Numbered from the stretch's first letter, positions 17,183 through 26,230 are shown. The stretch is DNA of 64,000 nt from Chitinophagales bacterium (GCA_017303475.1 JAFLBO010000012.1:62001-126000); one strand, 5' to 3'. Numbers and translations: made by a program. Notes: generated from the sequence alone by a model not told the origin.

Positions 17183-18265
17183 ATGAATTTTGGACCATTT
17201 TTAATTATATTATTATTCACTTCAATAGCTTGCTTAGGGCAAAATAACGTTCCATTTACAGACTCCATTCGTGCAATAAATAACATACCCGAATTAAGCT
17301 ATGCCGTTGTAACAGATAACGCTGTATTAGAAATTCAGGCACTTGGAAAGCATTCAATCCTTTTAAATGACCCGGCTACATTAAATGACAGATTTCACAT
17401 TGGCTCAAATACCAAAGCAATGACAGCATTTGTTATTGCTAAATATGTGGAAAAAGGGAAACTAAAATGGACAACAAAATTCTTTGACATTTATCCCGAA
17501 TGGAAGCATAATGCCAAGGCAGCATATCTGAATATTACACTTCAAGACTTGCTTTCACATAGGGCTAAAATTCAGCCATTTCAAGGAGAAAACGACCCTC
17601 TCATTCCTGAGTTTAAAGGAACAAATCAAGAAAAAAGAAAATCTTTTGGAAAATTCGTTCTCACATTAGATCCTGTTGAAACAGATGCTACCCACAAATT
17701 TGTATATTCCAATGCTGACTACACATTGGCAACTTTAATGTTAGAAAAAGTGACAAAAAAAAGTTGGGAACAATTAGTACATAAAGTCTTTAATAAAGAC
17801 CTAAAGTTAAACGTGAAATTTTCCTGGCCTGAAAATCAAATTGCAAAAGAAACCTGGGGGCATTCTTCTGAAAACGGAAAATTAATACCTATACCTTCCA
17901 ATACAACCTATCGTTTGGATTATACAGAACCGGCAGGAGATATAAATATTAAATTGAAAGACTATGTAAAGTTTGTTCAGCTAAATTTAGATGGTCTTAA
18001 AGGGCACAATAATTATCTTACCGCAAAAACATATCAATTTCTTCATAAAGGAATAAGTGATTATTCTATGGGTTGGTATAATATTTATGAGAATGGAAAG
18101 GAACTTTCAACACATTCAGGTACTGCGGGCACATACTATACACTTGTTCATATTGATAGAATTAATGGAAAGGCTTACATAATATTTACAAACGCCTTCA
18201 ACCTGGAAACACAACAAGGCGTAAGGCTGTTAATGAGAAAACTGAAAGAACATTATGGCAGCTAA
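17183..18265 (+). CDS. serine hydrolase, beta-lactamase/penicillin-binding family
   Basis: 360 aa from the ATG at 17183, which begins a signal peptide (MNFGPFLIILLFTSIACLGQ). The frame extends to 17123 but the added 20 residues precede the signal. Class C/PBP4*-type motifs: SNTK (S75, K78; the SxxK nucleophile motif), YSN (Y175-S-N177) and a C-terminal HSGTAG. Likely a periplasmic or surface esterase, D-aminopeptidase or peptidase; true beta-lactamase activity cannot be inferred. The gene is AT-rich and stands between two copies of a ~250 bp repeat, which suggests acquisition as a unit. Confidence 0.88.
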   Translation: MNFGPFLIILLFTSIACLGQNNVPFTDSIRAINNIPELSYAVVTDNAVLEIQALGKHSILLNDPATLNDRFHIGSNTKAMTAFVIAKYVEKGKLKWTTKFFDIYPEWKHNAKAAYLNITLQDLLSHRAKIQPFQGENDPLIPEFKGTNQEKRKSFGKFVLTLDPVETDATHKFVYSNADYTLATLMLEKVTKKSWEQLVHKVFNKDLKLNVKFSWPENQIAKETWGHSSENGKLIPIPSNTTYRLDYTEPAGDINIKLKDYVKFVQLNLDGLKGHNNYLTAKTYQFLHKGISDYSMGWYNIYENGKELSTHSGTAGTYYTLVHIDRINGKAYIIFTNAFNLETQQGVRLLMRKLKEHYGS

Positions 18266-18453
18266 CATTGGTATGGTGCAAATTCCATAATGCATACCCC
18301 CACCCTTTTGTTTGTCCTTTCAGGCAAAGAAATTCATTTGCAAATCAAGTAATCATGAAGCAACATTAATCCTAAGAAGATCGACGCTGTGCCTGCATGA
18401 AACCCTTCGCTTGGTGTTCCAATCACCGTCCCAAACTTTTATCCCAGGCTAAC

Positions 18454-18700
18454 GCGCCCTGCGTGGTATTTTCACCAAGCTGAAAAGTACAGCGCAATGC
18501 CCACTCTACCCAAAAACATCTTGGATTTTGATGGAGGAGCGAAAGGCGTGCCGACTTCATTAGGCCAGGCCTACGCCTACGCGACATTAACAGCTTACCG
18601 ATAGGCTCCTGGGCCAGATTGATGTGTACACCAGCCCAGCTGCTCAGGTATGTTGCGTTGGGTCAAAAAAAAGACCCAAGCGCGGCGGAGGGATGGTGGG
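18454..18700. repeat. ~247 bp direct repeat, right copy
   Basis: Diverged second copy of 16718-16976, same orientation, with small indels (247 against 259 bp). It ends in the same A-loop hairpin (GGGTC-A8-GACCC) and GGAGGGATGGTGGG. It lies 189 bp after the serine hydrolase stop. Confidence 0.8.
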
Positions 18701-18719
18701 TGGAATTAATGTCCAATAA

Positions 18720-18905
18720 CCAATGTCCAAGTGGGGCGGGTGTTTGGCGTCAGCAATATTTTTGGGCTTTCCACGGCCGACTGGCCAGACACACGCCCAA
18801 TGCCATACAAAAGTGCTGACGCCAAGCACCCGCCCCACTTGGACATTGGACATTGGATATTGGATATTGGTTATTGGATATTGGTTATTGGACATTGGTT
18901 ATTCT
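18720..18905. repeat. 36 bp-arm inverted repeat followed by ATTGG tandem tract
   Basis: The arms at 18720-18755 and 18814-18849 are complementary at 35 of 36 positions. They contain CCAATGTCC, AAGTGGGGCGGGTG and TTGGCGTCAGCA. The right arm runs into a 9-10 bp-period tract of GGACATTGGATATTGG units (18841-18905). No gene in the 684 bp gap before the TonB receptor. Confidence 0.85.
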
Positions 18906-18949
18906 TTTCTCCCTACTTTTCGCCCAGTTTGTAGCTAACCTGCGTTGAT

Positions 18950-21301
18950 ATGATCCGATTTTTGCTGCTACTGGCCTTGCTGCCATCTGCCTTGCTTGCT
19001 CAAAACGACTCCACCCTGCTGCTGGAGCCGGAACGCCTGACGGCTAAAGATATTCTCCCGCGCGACCTGATCCGCCAAAAAACCATGGCTATATCTGCCA
19101 CACGGTCTCTGGAGGCTGTGGAGGATCTCCCCTTTACCACCATCGTTTTTACCGCCGAAGATATCCTCCGCAATGGATTTGTAACGCTCACCGATGTGCT
19201 CAAAGCCGCACCAGGCATCAGGGTGTCGCAACCCGGAAATGCTATTGAAGGCGAAACCTGGATGACGCGCGGACTATCCGGCAATCAGTACATGAAAGTG
19301 CTGATCAACGATGTGCCGCTCAAACCCTCAGTGGCGCCTGGTATGCCCATTGGCGCTCAATTGCCTATCCGACAAGCCGAACGCATTGAAATCATGTACA
19401 CGCCCGCAGGAGCTGTTTATGGCGATGAAACCTGCGCCGGAGTGGTCAATATTATCCTCAAGGAAAGTGAACGCCCGGTGTACACACAGGCCGATCTGAG
19501 TTTCGGGCGGTTTGGCTACAACAGCCTGGACCTGATGTTTGGCGGCAAAATAGGAAAAGATAAAAAAATCTTCCGGTTTAGCATGTATGGCAGCAGTACC
19601 GTGCGCGACCGTACAGATGTGTACTACGACGAATCTATTTACAACACCAACCTTTACCTGCCGTTCGGACTCAACGACGGGGTGTACCGCCGCGTACAAA
19701 ACTTCCGTCCTGCCAACCCGGGCGATAGTATTCCTCGTTTGTCGCAAATCCCGCACGAGAGTCGACTGTTCGGTATCAACCTTACCTGGCGAGGCATGCA
19801 CTTTACGTATCACCGCATGCTTCGGTATGACCATACGTCGCTGGGCCTGAGTCCGCTGGCGGTAGGTTATGCCAATTCATCCAACCGGATTGCAGAGCGG
19901 ATTGAAACCTTTTCCATGGGTTTTCAACGCAAGCGCAACCGCCGTACCACCCACAATAACCTGTCGGTACAGCGGTATAGTATAGACAATAACAGCAGCT
20001 ACTCCCTGATATTTGATCGCGTGAGCGCAGCTAACTATTACCTGCGCCAGGGGCCGAGTTTGCCCGATAGCTCCAGGGCTAATTTGCTGCGGGAGATATA
20101 CAATTTTTATGCATCAGAAGATCGTTTTGCCACAGCCAATGGTATTGATGTCAGACTGGAATCGCGCTCCAATGTGCTGATTGGCAGTAAAAAACGTTTA
20201 CAATTTGAGGGCGGCGCGCAGATAAATGTCGGTTTAGGGGTGCCATTGATGCAATATAATACCATACCACTGGAAGTTCAGATTGATGGCACGACTACAC
20301 CTAATTTCCCGCAGCCGGTAAACTCCTACCTCAACACGGAAGGGGCTTTCAATTTAGTGGCCTTTTCGCAATTGGCCTGGAAAGGCAAAAAACTCAAAGT
20401 GGTAGGAGGCGGCTCTGTCAGCTTCCGGCTGTTCGAAGGCCTCGCACTGGCTCCCAGGGTGGGGGCTTTGTACCGGCTTGACAGCAGCTGGACTTTTCGG
20501 GCCAACATTTCCACGGGTATCAGGCACATGTCCTTATTCGGCAGCTTCCAAACGTATGAGATAACGGCACAAGAGGGCTATTTACTTAACCCCAAGAACC
20601 CAAACCCGGAAACAGAAATGAATTACGCCGGAGAATTAGCCGTTCGGTACACCACCAAAAGTGGATCAAACATAGAAGGCATATTGTTCCGGCAGGACGC
20701 TTACAATCTGTATCGTCCGGGTTTTATTCAATACAGTTTCGACACCCCTCCCCGTACTTATTATGGGTATCAGAATGCTCCCGGACTTTCCATGTCGCTA
20801 TGGGGTGTACAGGCGCTGCTCAGTAGCGCAGAAGGGGGATCCAGTATAACCTGGAATAAAAAAGACATCCCGTTGAAGAGCCGCCTTCAATTTTACATTC
20901 AATATGCCCGCGGCAAGGAATGGTTTGGCGAAGGCTATCAATCCATAGACGAGGTGCGCAATCAACCCAAATGGCATACACAGTTCCGGTATTATTTTAA
21001 GGCCGGGAAAAAATTTGAGATGGTTCTGGCTGCCAATCAGCTCAGTTCAACCCTTGGAAAAGCTGTCATTTTTGAAGATCAATTCCAGCTTAATGCCAGG
21101 CCGCGACTCAAAAAGTATGTCACTTGGGATGTCATGACCCGTTTTTACCTCAGCAATCACTTCCTGGTTTATTTTCAATTCATCAATGTCTTTGACCGGC
21201 ACCATGCCGGCCTCGATGCCAGTGGCACCACCGACGATCTGCTGTACAACCCTCAACAAGGCCGGGTTTGGAAGCTTGGGGTGAATTATAATATAAATTG
21301 A
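18950..21301 (+). CDS. TonB-dependent receptor (no carboxypeptidase-like domain)
   Basis: 783 aa. Signal peptide MIRFLLLLALLPSALLA, then a plug domain (about 50-170: TTIVFTAEDILRNGFVTLTD, LKAAPGIRVSQPG, MTRGLSGNQYMKVLINDVPL, RIEIMYTPAGAVYGDE, CAGVVNIILKE), then a ~600-residue barrel ending KLGVNYNIN. Unlike the receptor at 2336 it lacks the N-terminal CarboxypepD_reg-like domain, so it is closer to vitamin B12, siderophore or colicin-I type receptors; no cognate uptake gene is adjacent. The stop codon TGA overlaps the first unit of a GACGGTGGACGG tandem repeat. Confidence 0.93.
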   Translation: MIRFLLLLALLPSALLAQNDSTLLLEPERLTAKDILPRDLIRQKTMAISATRSLEAVEDLPFTTIVFTAEDILRNGFVTLTDVLKAAPGIRVSQPGNAIEGETWMTRGLSGNQYMKVLINDVPLKPSVAPGMPIGAQLPIRQAERIEIMYTPAGAVYGDETCAGVVNIILKESERPVYTQADLSFGRFGYNSLDLMFGGKIGKDKKIFRFSMYGSSTVRDRTDVYYDESIYNTNLYLPFGLNDGVYRRVQNFRPANPGDSIPRLSQIPHESRLFGINLTWRGMHFTYHRMLRYDHTSLGLSPLAVGYANSSNRIAERIETFSMGFQRKRNRRTTHNNLSVQRYSIDNNSSYSLIFDRVSAANYYLRQGPSLPDSSRANLLREIYNFYASEDRFATANGIDVRLESRSNVLIGSKKRLQFEGGAQINVGLGVPLMQYNTIPLEVQIDGTTTPNFPQPVNSYLNTEGAFNLVAFSQLAWKGKKLKVVGGGSVSFRLFEGLALAPRVGALYRLDSSWTFRANISTGIRHMSLFGSFQTYEITAQEGYLLNPKNPNPETEMNYAGELAVRYTTKSGSNIEGILFRQDAYNLYRPGFIQYSFDTPPRTYYGYQNAPGLSMSLWGVQALLSSAEGGSSITWNKKDIPLKSRLQFYIQYARGKEWFGEGYQSIDEVRNQPKWHTQFRYYFKAGKKFEMVLAANQLSSTLGKAVIFEDQFQLNARPRLKKYVTWDVMTRFYLSNHFLVYFQFINVFDRHHAGLDASGTTDDLLYNPQQGRVWKLGVNYNIN

Positions 21302-21560
21302 CGGTGGACGGTGGACGGCCTACGGTGGACGGTAGACGGTGGATGGTGGATGGCCTACGGTGGACGGTGGACGTACTCACAGACGATGCCTTGTCCCCCT
21401 GAGGGTCTGAATTTAGTATGAAGATAGATTCACAAAGATATTTTGCACCGGGTTGAGGCTTCGCCAGACCCTTCGCTACGCTCAGGGAGACAAGGCATCG
21501 TCTGTGAGTACGATAACCGCAGGCCGTCCACCGTCCACCGTCTACCGTCTACCGTTAAAC
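21299..21560. repeat. GGTGGACGG tandem repeats with a 31 bp-arm inverted repeat
   Basis: Left tract (21299-21373) of ACGGTGGACGGTGG units; right tract (about 21524-21553) of the complementary CCGTCCACCGTCTACC units. Between them the arms 21373-21403 and 21481-21511 are complementary at 30 of 31 positions (GTACTCACAGACGATGCCTT...). The whole forms a nested fold-back between the convergent ends of the receptor and hpt. Confidence 0.85.
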
Positions 21561-22094
21561 CGTCCATACCCCGGCGAGGTTGCGGCCCAGGCCATCGTAG
21601 TCCAGCCCATAACCGACTACAAAACGATCGTTGATATCGTAGCCAACAAAATCAACCTGAACTGGGAATTGGGCAGCTTCGGGTTTGCGGAGAAAAGTAA
21701 CCGTGGTAATGGAGGCCGGCTCCTGTGCGCGCAGGTGTTCCAGGAAAAAATGCAGGGTTCTTCCAGTATCCACAATATCCTCAACTACTACCAAATGCCG
21801 GTCTTTGAGGGATTTATCCAATCCCATAACCGTTTGGACATCGCCGGAGGAGCGCGTGCCCTGGTAGGACTTGAGTTTAACAAACCCGATCTCACAGTGA
21901 CTGTCGAAGGTCCTGATGAGGTCGGAAGCAAATACAAAAGCACCGCTCAGGATGCTGATGAATAAGGGGTTTTTCCCGGCCAGGTGGTTGGTTAGTTCCT
22001 GCCCAATGGCGGCCACCCGCTCCCGGATTTCATCCTCTGAAAGAAGTGGCACAAAGGAAAGATCGTGAATCTGAATCTTGTCTGTTTGATGCAT
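21555..22094 (-). CDS. hpt: hypoxanthine phosphoribosyltransferase
   Basis: 179 aa. PRPP-binding motif VVVEDIVDTGRTL (about 100-112), flexible-loop region VKLKSYQGTRSSGDVQ and purine-binding end FVGYDINDRFVVGYGLDY. It salvages hypoxanthine and guanine to IMP and GMP in the cytoplasm. Length and motifs are normal for bacterial Hpt. Start ATG at 22094; the FtsX-type permease is divergent, 172 bp away, with a long hairpin between them. Its 3' end converges with the TonB receptor through a repeat zone. Confidence 0.94.
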   Translation of the reverse strand: MHQTDKIQIHDLSFVPLLSEDEIRERVAAIGQELTNHLAGKNPLFISILSGAFVFASDLIRTFDSHCEIGFVKLKSYQGTRSSGDVQTVMGLDKSLKDRHLVVVEDIVDTGRTLHFFLEHLRAQEPASITTVTFLRKPEAAQFPVQVDFVGYDINDRFVVGYGLDYDGLGRNLAGVWTV

Positions 22095-22180
22095 GATGTT
22101 GCAAAAATCAGGCTTCTTGTCTTTTCATTTGCTGTTTTCATCGGTTTTTTCGATCATTGCCTCAACACCTGGTCATATTT

Positions 22181-22241
22181 GAGGTTTAAGGGGTTAGTCG
22201 GGGTGACTGGCAGTCACCCCGACACTAACCCCTTAAACCTC
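22181..22241. repeat. 61 bp palindrome, GTCGGGGTGACTG core
   Basis: Left arm 22181-22209 and right arm 22211-22241 are complementary except for a 2 nt TG insertion in the right arm. Core TCGGGGTGACTG..CAGTCACCCCGA. It lies between the divergent hpt and permease genes, where a terminator is not needed, 26 bp before the permease start. Confidence 0.85.
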
Positions 22242-22266
22242 ACTCTTTCCTGCTTATTCCCATCCA

Positions 22267-24858
22267 ATGTCCTTTATACTTAAAATGGCCTGGCGTGATA
22301 GTCGCCGAAACCGCGCCCGGCTCTTGCTTTTTATTTCTGCTATTACGGTAGGCATCGCTGCCCTCACGGCGGTCCGTTCTTTTTCGGTCAATCTAATGGC
22401 TGATATAGACCGCGAGGCAAAAACCTTGTTGGGCGCCGATCTGTTGCTGGGCGCCAATCAACCTGCCCCGGATTCCATTTTAGCCAAAGTAGAGCAACCT
22501 GGCGTAGAAAAAGCCCGGGTACTCAACTTCCTCAGCATGATCCGCTTCCCCAATGGTGGCGGCACCCGCTTGTCGCTCATCCGTTCGCTGGAAGGCAATT
22601 ATCCCTTTTACGGCATTTGGAAAACAGAGCCGGTTGACGCCTGGAAAACCTTCCGCACCGGCCCGACGGCGCTGGTGGATCATGCGCTGCTTTTGCAATA
22701 CAATATCAAGCCTGGCGACAGCATCCAGATCGGAAATATGACCTTTCTGATTGAAGGCGATCTGTTGTCCTCTCCCGGGCGTGCAGGCATTGCCAGCAGC
22801 ATTGCGCCGGTGGTGTTTATTCCGGCCCAATACCTGGATTCCACCGGATTGATTCAGCGCGGAAGCCGGGTGGACTATCAGTATTATTACAAAATGCCGG
22901 AAAGCATGGATGCCGATGCCCTGCTCAAACCCATGGAAAAAACGCTGGAAAAGGCGAATTTGGATTACGATACGGTCCAGAGCAGAAAACGCAGTATTGG
23001 TTCCGCTTTTGGCAATTTCGGCACCTTTTTGAACCTCGTAGGTTTCATAGCACTGTTGTTGGGCTGCATTGGTGTGGCAGGAGCAGTGCATATTTATATC
23101 AAAGACAAACTGCCCACGGTGGCTATTTTGCGCTGTTTGGGCGCCAGTGGTCGCAAAGCCTTTTACGTTTACCTCGTGCAGGTGGCAGGCATTGGTTTGC
23201 TCGGAGCTATTGCAGGCGCAGTGGGAGGCAGTTTGATTCAAAAATTATTACCCTTGCTGGTAAAAGACCTGCTTCCTATAGATAATGTGAGCACCGATAT
23301 TTCGGTAACGGCCTTGTTGCAGGGGATTGGCCTGGGCCTAACCGTGGCGGTATTGTTTGCCCTGTTGCCGCTTTCAGGCATCCTCAAAACTTCTCCGCTG
23401 CGCACCCTTCGCGCTTCTTTCGGCGAGCTGGAAACCGACAACCGCTTGTTGCGATATGGCGTTTACCTGGCCATTCTGGCGGTTTTGCTTGGCTTTACCT
23501 ATTGGCTTGTGGGCGAATGGATGGAAACCCTGGCCTTTATGGGAGGGATTGCCGGCGCTTTTGTGATTTTATGGGGTATTGCCCAATTGCTCACTTTCCT
23601 TTTGAGGCGTTTCTTTCCCAAAAAATGGAGCTACGTGGTCAGACAGGGCATTGCCAACCTCTTCCGCCCGGAAAACCAAACGGTTTTGCTGGTGGTGACC
23701 ATTGGACTGGGCACCATGCTGTTATCTACCCTGTTTCTCACACAAAATCTGTTGCTCAAGCAGGTGGAGTTTTCCGGAAGCGGCAGTCAGCCCAACATGA
23801 TTCTGTTTGACATACAGGCCAACGACAAAGACAGTGTGGCACATTTGGTGCAAAAACACGGTATGCCCCTGATGCAACAGGTGGCAGTAGTAACCACCCG
23901 GGTAGAAAGCATTGACGGGCAAACCAAACAACAATACGAACTGGAACACCCGGATCCGGACTCCATTGACACGCCCGAACGGCAGGAGGAACGGCGCGGC
24001 AGGCGTTTGCCCCAGGAAAGCGACCGGATTTCCAACTGGGTTTGGGATCGGGAATACCGCGTAACCTTCCGCGACACCCTGATTGATACCGAGTCTATCG
24101 TGGAAGGCCAGTGGGTAGGCGTTCACACCCCCGGCCAGCCTATCAAAATATCCATTTCCGATGGGCTGCAGCGCAGTATGAAAGCAAAAATTGGCACCAG
24201 AGTGGTGTTCAATGTACAGGGAGCCCGACTGGATTGCGAGGTAGCCAGTGTGCGCAAAGTAGATTTCAACCGGGTACAGACCAACTTTTTGGTGGTGTTC
24301 CCTAAAGGCGTTCTGGAGCCGGCGCCCCAGTTCCATGTGATTGTATCCAAGGTTAAGGATGCGGAGCAATCGGCGCGTTTCCAAAGCGAGCTGGTACGGC
24401 GTTATCCGAGTGTATCGGCCATAGATCTGACGCAGATTTTGCGTTCGGTGGATGAGGTTTTGCGAAAGGTGTCTTTTGTGATACGATTCATGGCATTGTT
24501 CAGCATTCTGACCGGCTTGCTGGTGCTGTTCAGCTCTATCTACCAGAGCAAGTTTGCGCGGGTACGCGAGAGTGTGCTCCTGCGTACGCTGGGCGCGAGC
24601 AGGAGGCAGATACTGGGTATTAATGCGCTGGAATATTTCCTGTTGGGCGCTTTATCGTGCCTGGCGGGTGTGGGTTTATCGGTAGCGGGAGCCTGGGCGC
24701 TGGCGCATTTTGCGTTTCAAATCCCGTTTGAGATAGAATGGTGGCCTTTGTTGCTCACTTTTGGGATTATTTCCTCCCTGACGGTAATTATTGGATTGCT
24801 GAACAGCAGAGAAGTGGTACAAAAACCGCCGTTGGAGGTATTGAGGCAGGAGGTGTAA
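22267..24858 (+). CDS. FtsX-type ABC transporter permease (YbbP-like)
   Basis: 863 aa inner-membrane protein. N-terminal helix after MAWRDSRRNRARL, a large periplasmic domain (about 50-245), a first FtsX bundle (about 250-380, LLGCIGVAGAVHIYIKDKL, VAILRCLGASGRKAFYVY), two more helices (about 395-440), a second N-terminal-type helix (about 475), a second periplasmic domain, and a second FtsX bundle (about 735-850, ESVLLRTLGASRRQILGINA). This duplicated layout is typical of YbbP-type permeases of the MacB superfamily, which move lipids or lipoproteins or act mechanically. The usual YbbA ATPase is not adjacent, so it must come from elsewhere. Confidence 0.9.
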   Translation: MSFILKMAWRDSRRNRARLLLFISAITVGIAALTAVRSFSVNLMADIDREAKTLLGADLLLGANQPAPDSILAKVEQPGVEKARVLNFLSMIRFPNGGGTRLSLIRSLEGNYPFYGIWKTEPVDAWKTFRTGPTALVDHALLLQYNIKPGDSIQIGNMTFLIEGDLLSSPGRAGIASSIAPVVFIPAQYLDSTGLIQRGSRVDYQYYYKMPESMDADALLKPMEKTLEKANLDYDTVQSRKRSIGSAFGNFGTFLNLVGFIALLLGCIGVAGAVHIYIKDKLPTVAILRCLGASGRKAFYVYLVQVAGIGLLGAIAGAVGGSLIQKLLPLLVKDLLPIDNVSTDISVTALLQGIGLGLTVAVLFALLPLSGILKTSPLRTLRASFGELETDNRLLRYGVYLAILAVLLGFTYWLVGEWMETLAFMGGIAGAFVILWGIAQLLTFLLRRFFPKKWSYVVRQGIANLFRPENQTVLLVVTIGLGTMLLSTLFLTQNLLLKQVEFSGSGSQPNMILFDIQANDKDSVAHLVQKHGMPLMQQVAVVTTRVESIDGQTKQQYELEHPDPDSIDTPERQEERRGRRLPQESDRISNWVWDREYRVTFRDTLIDTESIVEGQWVGVHTPGQPIKISISDGLQRSMKAKIGTRVVFNVQGARLDCEVASVRKVDFNRVQTNFLVVFPKGVLEPAPQFHVIVSKVKDAEQSARFQSELVRRYPSVSAIDLTQILRSVDEVLRKVSFVIRFMALFSILTGLLVLFSSIYQSKFARVRESVLLRTLGASRRQILGINALEYFLLGALSCLAGVGLSVAGAWALAHFAFQIPFEIEWWPLLLTFGIISSLTVIIGLLNSREVVQKPPLEVLRQEV

Positions 24859-25013
24859 CGAATAGTAACAAAACTTTTTGGAAAAATACGGGTCTTACCT
24901 TTAAGGTTAGGGGAAAACCGCGACTTTTGTGGCAGAATCCGTCAAACATGCAGCAGCCAGAAAACTGCCCAAGAGACGTTTTTACTCACCTGCAACAAAC
25001 AACCACTACTCGT

Positions 25014-25754
25014 ATGAAAAAACTAGTTCTGTTTTTCTTTTTTGCGGCATTTATGCTGGGCAAATCTGAAGCTCAAAAAGGTCTTCGTTTTGGCTTTCAA
25101 ACCAGCCCTACCTGGTCCTGGATGCGCACTGACGACCGCAAGCTGGAGGGTGTAAGCTCCAACTGGGGTGTGAAGCTTGGCGCTTTGGGAGAGTATTATT
25201 TTGCCAACAACTATGCATTGACTACCGGATTGGGTTTTGGGTTCAACCATGGCGGCACCATCCAGAATGGCTATTCCAACTGGGTTGCCTGGAACGATGA
25301 AGACACAGATTTGACGGAGATTCCATCAGACACTTTTGGTTTGAATGCCAAATTGCACTATCGCCTGACGTATGTAGAAATTCCGTTTGGCTTGAAAATG
25401 CGGGGAGGATCCAACGAAGACTCCCGCTTCCGTTTTTATGCTGAATTGCCCATGTTTACATTGGGTTTCATGACCAAAGCGGTTGGTGATATCCGCGGCA
25501 CTGACAGACAAAATCTGGAAGACATCAATATTCGTCAGGAAGTAAAAGGATTGTCTTTGTCCTGGGGTTTGGGTGGCGGAATAGAATATGAGTTTGCCAC
25601 CAATGCCACGTTGGTTGCCGGCATTGCGTTCCAAAAACAGTTCACCGACATAACGCGGAACGGTTTTTATGAAAAGACGACAGGAAACTGGCAGGAAGAC
25701 GATTCCAAGGCAACCTTTGGGAACCTGGCGTTGAAGCTTGGGTTGTTTTTCTAA
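25014..25754 (+). CDS. outer-membrane beta-barrel protein (porin/PorT-like)
   Basis: 246 aa from the ATG at 25014 (MKKLVLFFFFAAFMLGKSEAQ signal peptide). The long upstream extension to 24738 overlaps the permease and is rejected. The mature part alternates strands (GLRFGFQTSPTWSWM, WGVKLGALGEYYFANNYALT, TGLGFGFNHGG) and ends KLGLFF with a terminal aromatic, typical of outer-membrane barrels of the PF13568 type. Role unknown. It is followed by a perfect 28 bp-arm terminator. Just after the stop lie GCCACTAAGGGCACTAAG repeats. Confidence 0.88.
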   Translation: MKKLVLFFFFAAFMLGKSEAQKGLRFGFQTSPTWSWMRTDDRKLEGVSSNWGVKLGALGEYYFANNYALTTGLGFGFNHGGTIQNGYSNWVAWNDEDTDLTEIPSDTFGLNAKLHYRLTYVEIPFGLKMRGGSNEDSRFRFYAELPMFTLGFMTKAVGDIRGTDRQNLEDINIRQEVKGLSLSWGLGGGIEYEFATNATLVAGIAFQKQFTDITRNGFYEKTTGNWQEDDSKATFGNLALKLGLFF

Positions 25755-25798
25755 TGGTAACCACGAAGCCACTAAGGGCACTAAGCAACAATGGCTAT

Positions 25799-25848
25799 TG
25801 TGTAATTATTGTCGGTGTGACTGACAGTGGCTCCGACAATAATTACAC
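25799..25848. repeat. 50 bp inverted repeat, GTCGG-core family
   Basis: TGTGTAATTATTGTCGG at the left and CCGACAATAATTACACA at the right are perfect; the centre GTGTGACTGACAGTGGCT is imperfect. It shares the GTCGGNGTGACTG core with 22181-22241 and 2119-2166 but has different outer arms. Confidence 0.75.
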
Positions 25849-25920
25849 ACCGCTAAGTACGCAAAGAGCGCAAAATCAATAGGTTTTTGCGCTCTTTGCG
25901 TACTTAGCGGTGATTTTTTT
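25848..25920. terminator. 28 bp perfect hairpin terminator between porin and ArsR genes
   Basis: The arms 25848-25875 and 25885-25912 (CACCGCTAAGTACGCAAAG...) are perfectly complementary with a 9 nt loop. A T7 run follows on the + strand (25914-25920). The words CACCGCTAAG and GCAAAGAGCGC are those of the rnr-end and lon-end repeats. Confidence 0.85.
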
Positions 25921-26230
25921 AATCTTTCAGCAACGACACCGCCTGAGTTGTTTTCACAATTCTGTCGTAATCAAGGCTGTAGTAAATGAATTTTCGATCG
26001 CGGCGGGTATTGACCAGAGATGCCTGGCGGAGTACCCGAAGGTGTTGGGATGCGATGGATTGTTCCAGATCAAGCGCCGAGTAGATTTCTCCAACATTGG
26101 CGCTGCCATCGTTGTCGTGAATCACACGAATGATCTTTAGGCGAATGGGATGTGCTAATGCACGGATGGTCCGCACGGCCGGACGCAGTTGTTCCCCACG
26201 AATTATCGTGGGTTGTGTGTGTTTGTTCAT
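25919..26230 (-). CDS. ArsR-family winged-helix regulator
   Basis: 103 aa. Helix-turn-helix region LEQSIASQHLRVLRQASLV with the wing RRDRKFIYYSLDYD. The metal-binding box ELCVCDL of classical ArsR/SmtB sensors is replaced by VGEIYSALDL without cysteines, so it is probably not a metal sensor of that type. Adjacent on the same strand to a second ArsR-type gene (26396-26734), separated by a terminator. No obvious target operon lies beside it. Stop codon lies within the T run of the porin terminator. Confidence 0.92.
   Translation of the reverse strand: MNKHTQPTIIRGEQLRPAVRTIRALAHPIRLKIIRVIHDNDGSANVGEIYSALDLEQSIASQHLRVLRQASLVNTRRDRKFIYYSLDYDRIVKTTQAVSLLKD

Noticed and set aside
16718..18700. Integron attC sites flanking a gene cassette
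   Set aside because: The repeats are ~250 bp and lack paired RYYYAAC/GTTRRRY core sites in the proper arrangement; no integrase is present.
24738..25013. N-terminal extension of the porin-like gene
   Set aside because: It overlaps the permease gene in another frame; the signal peptide starts at 25014.
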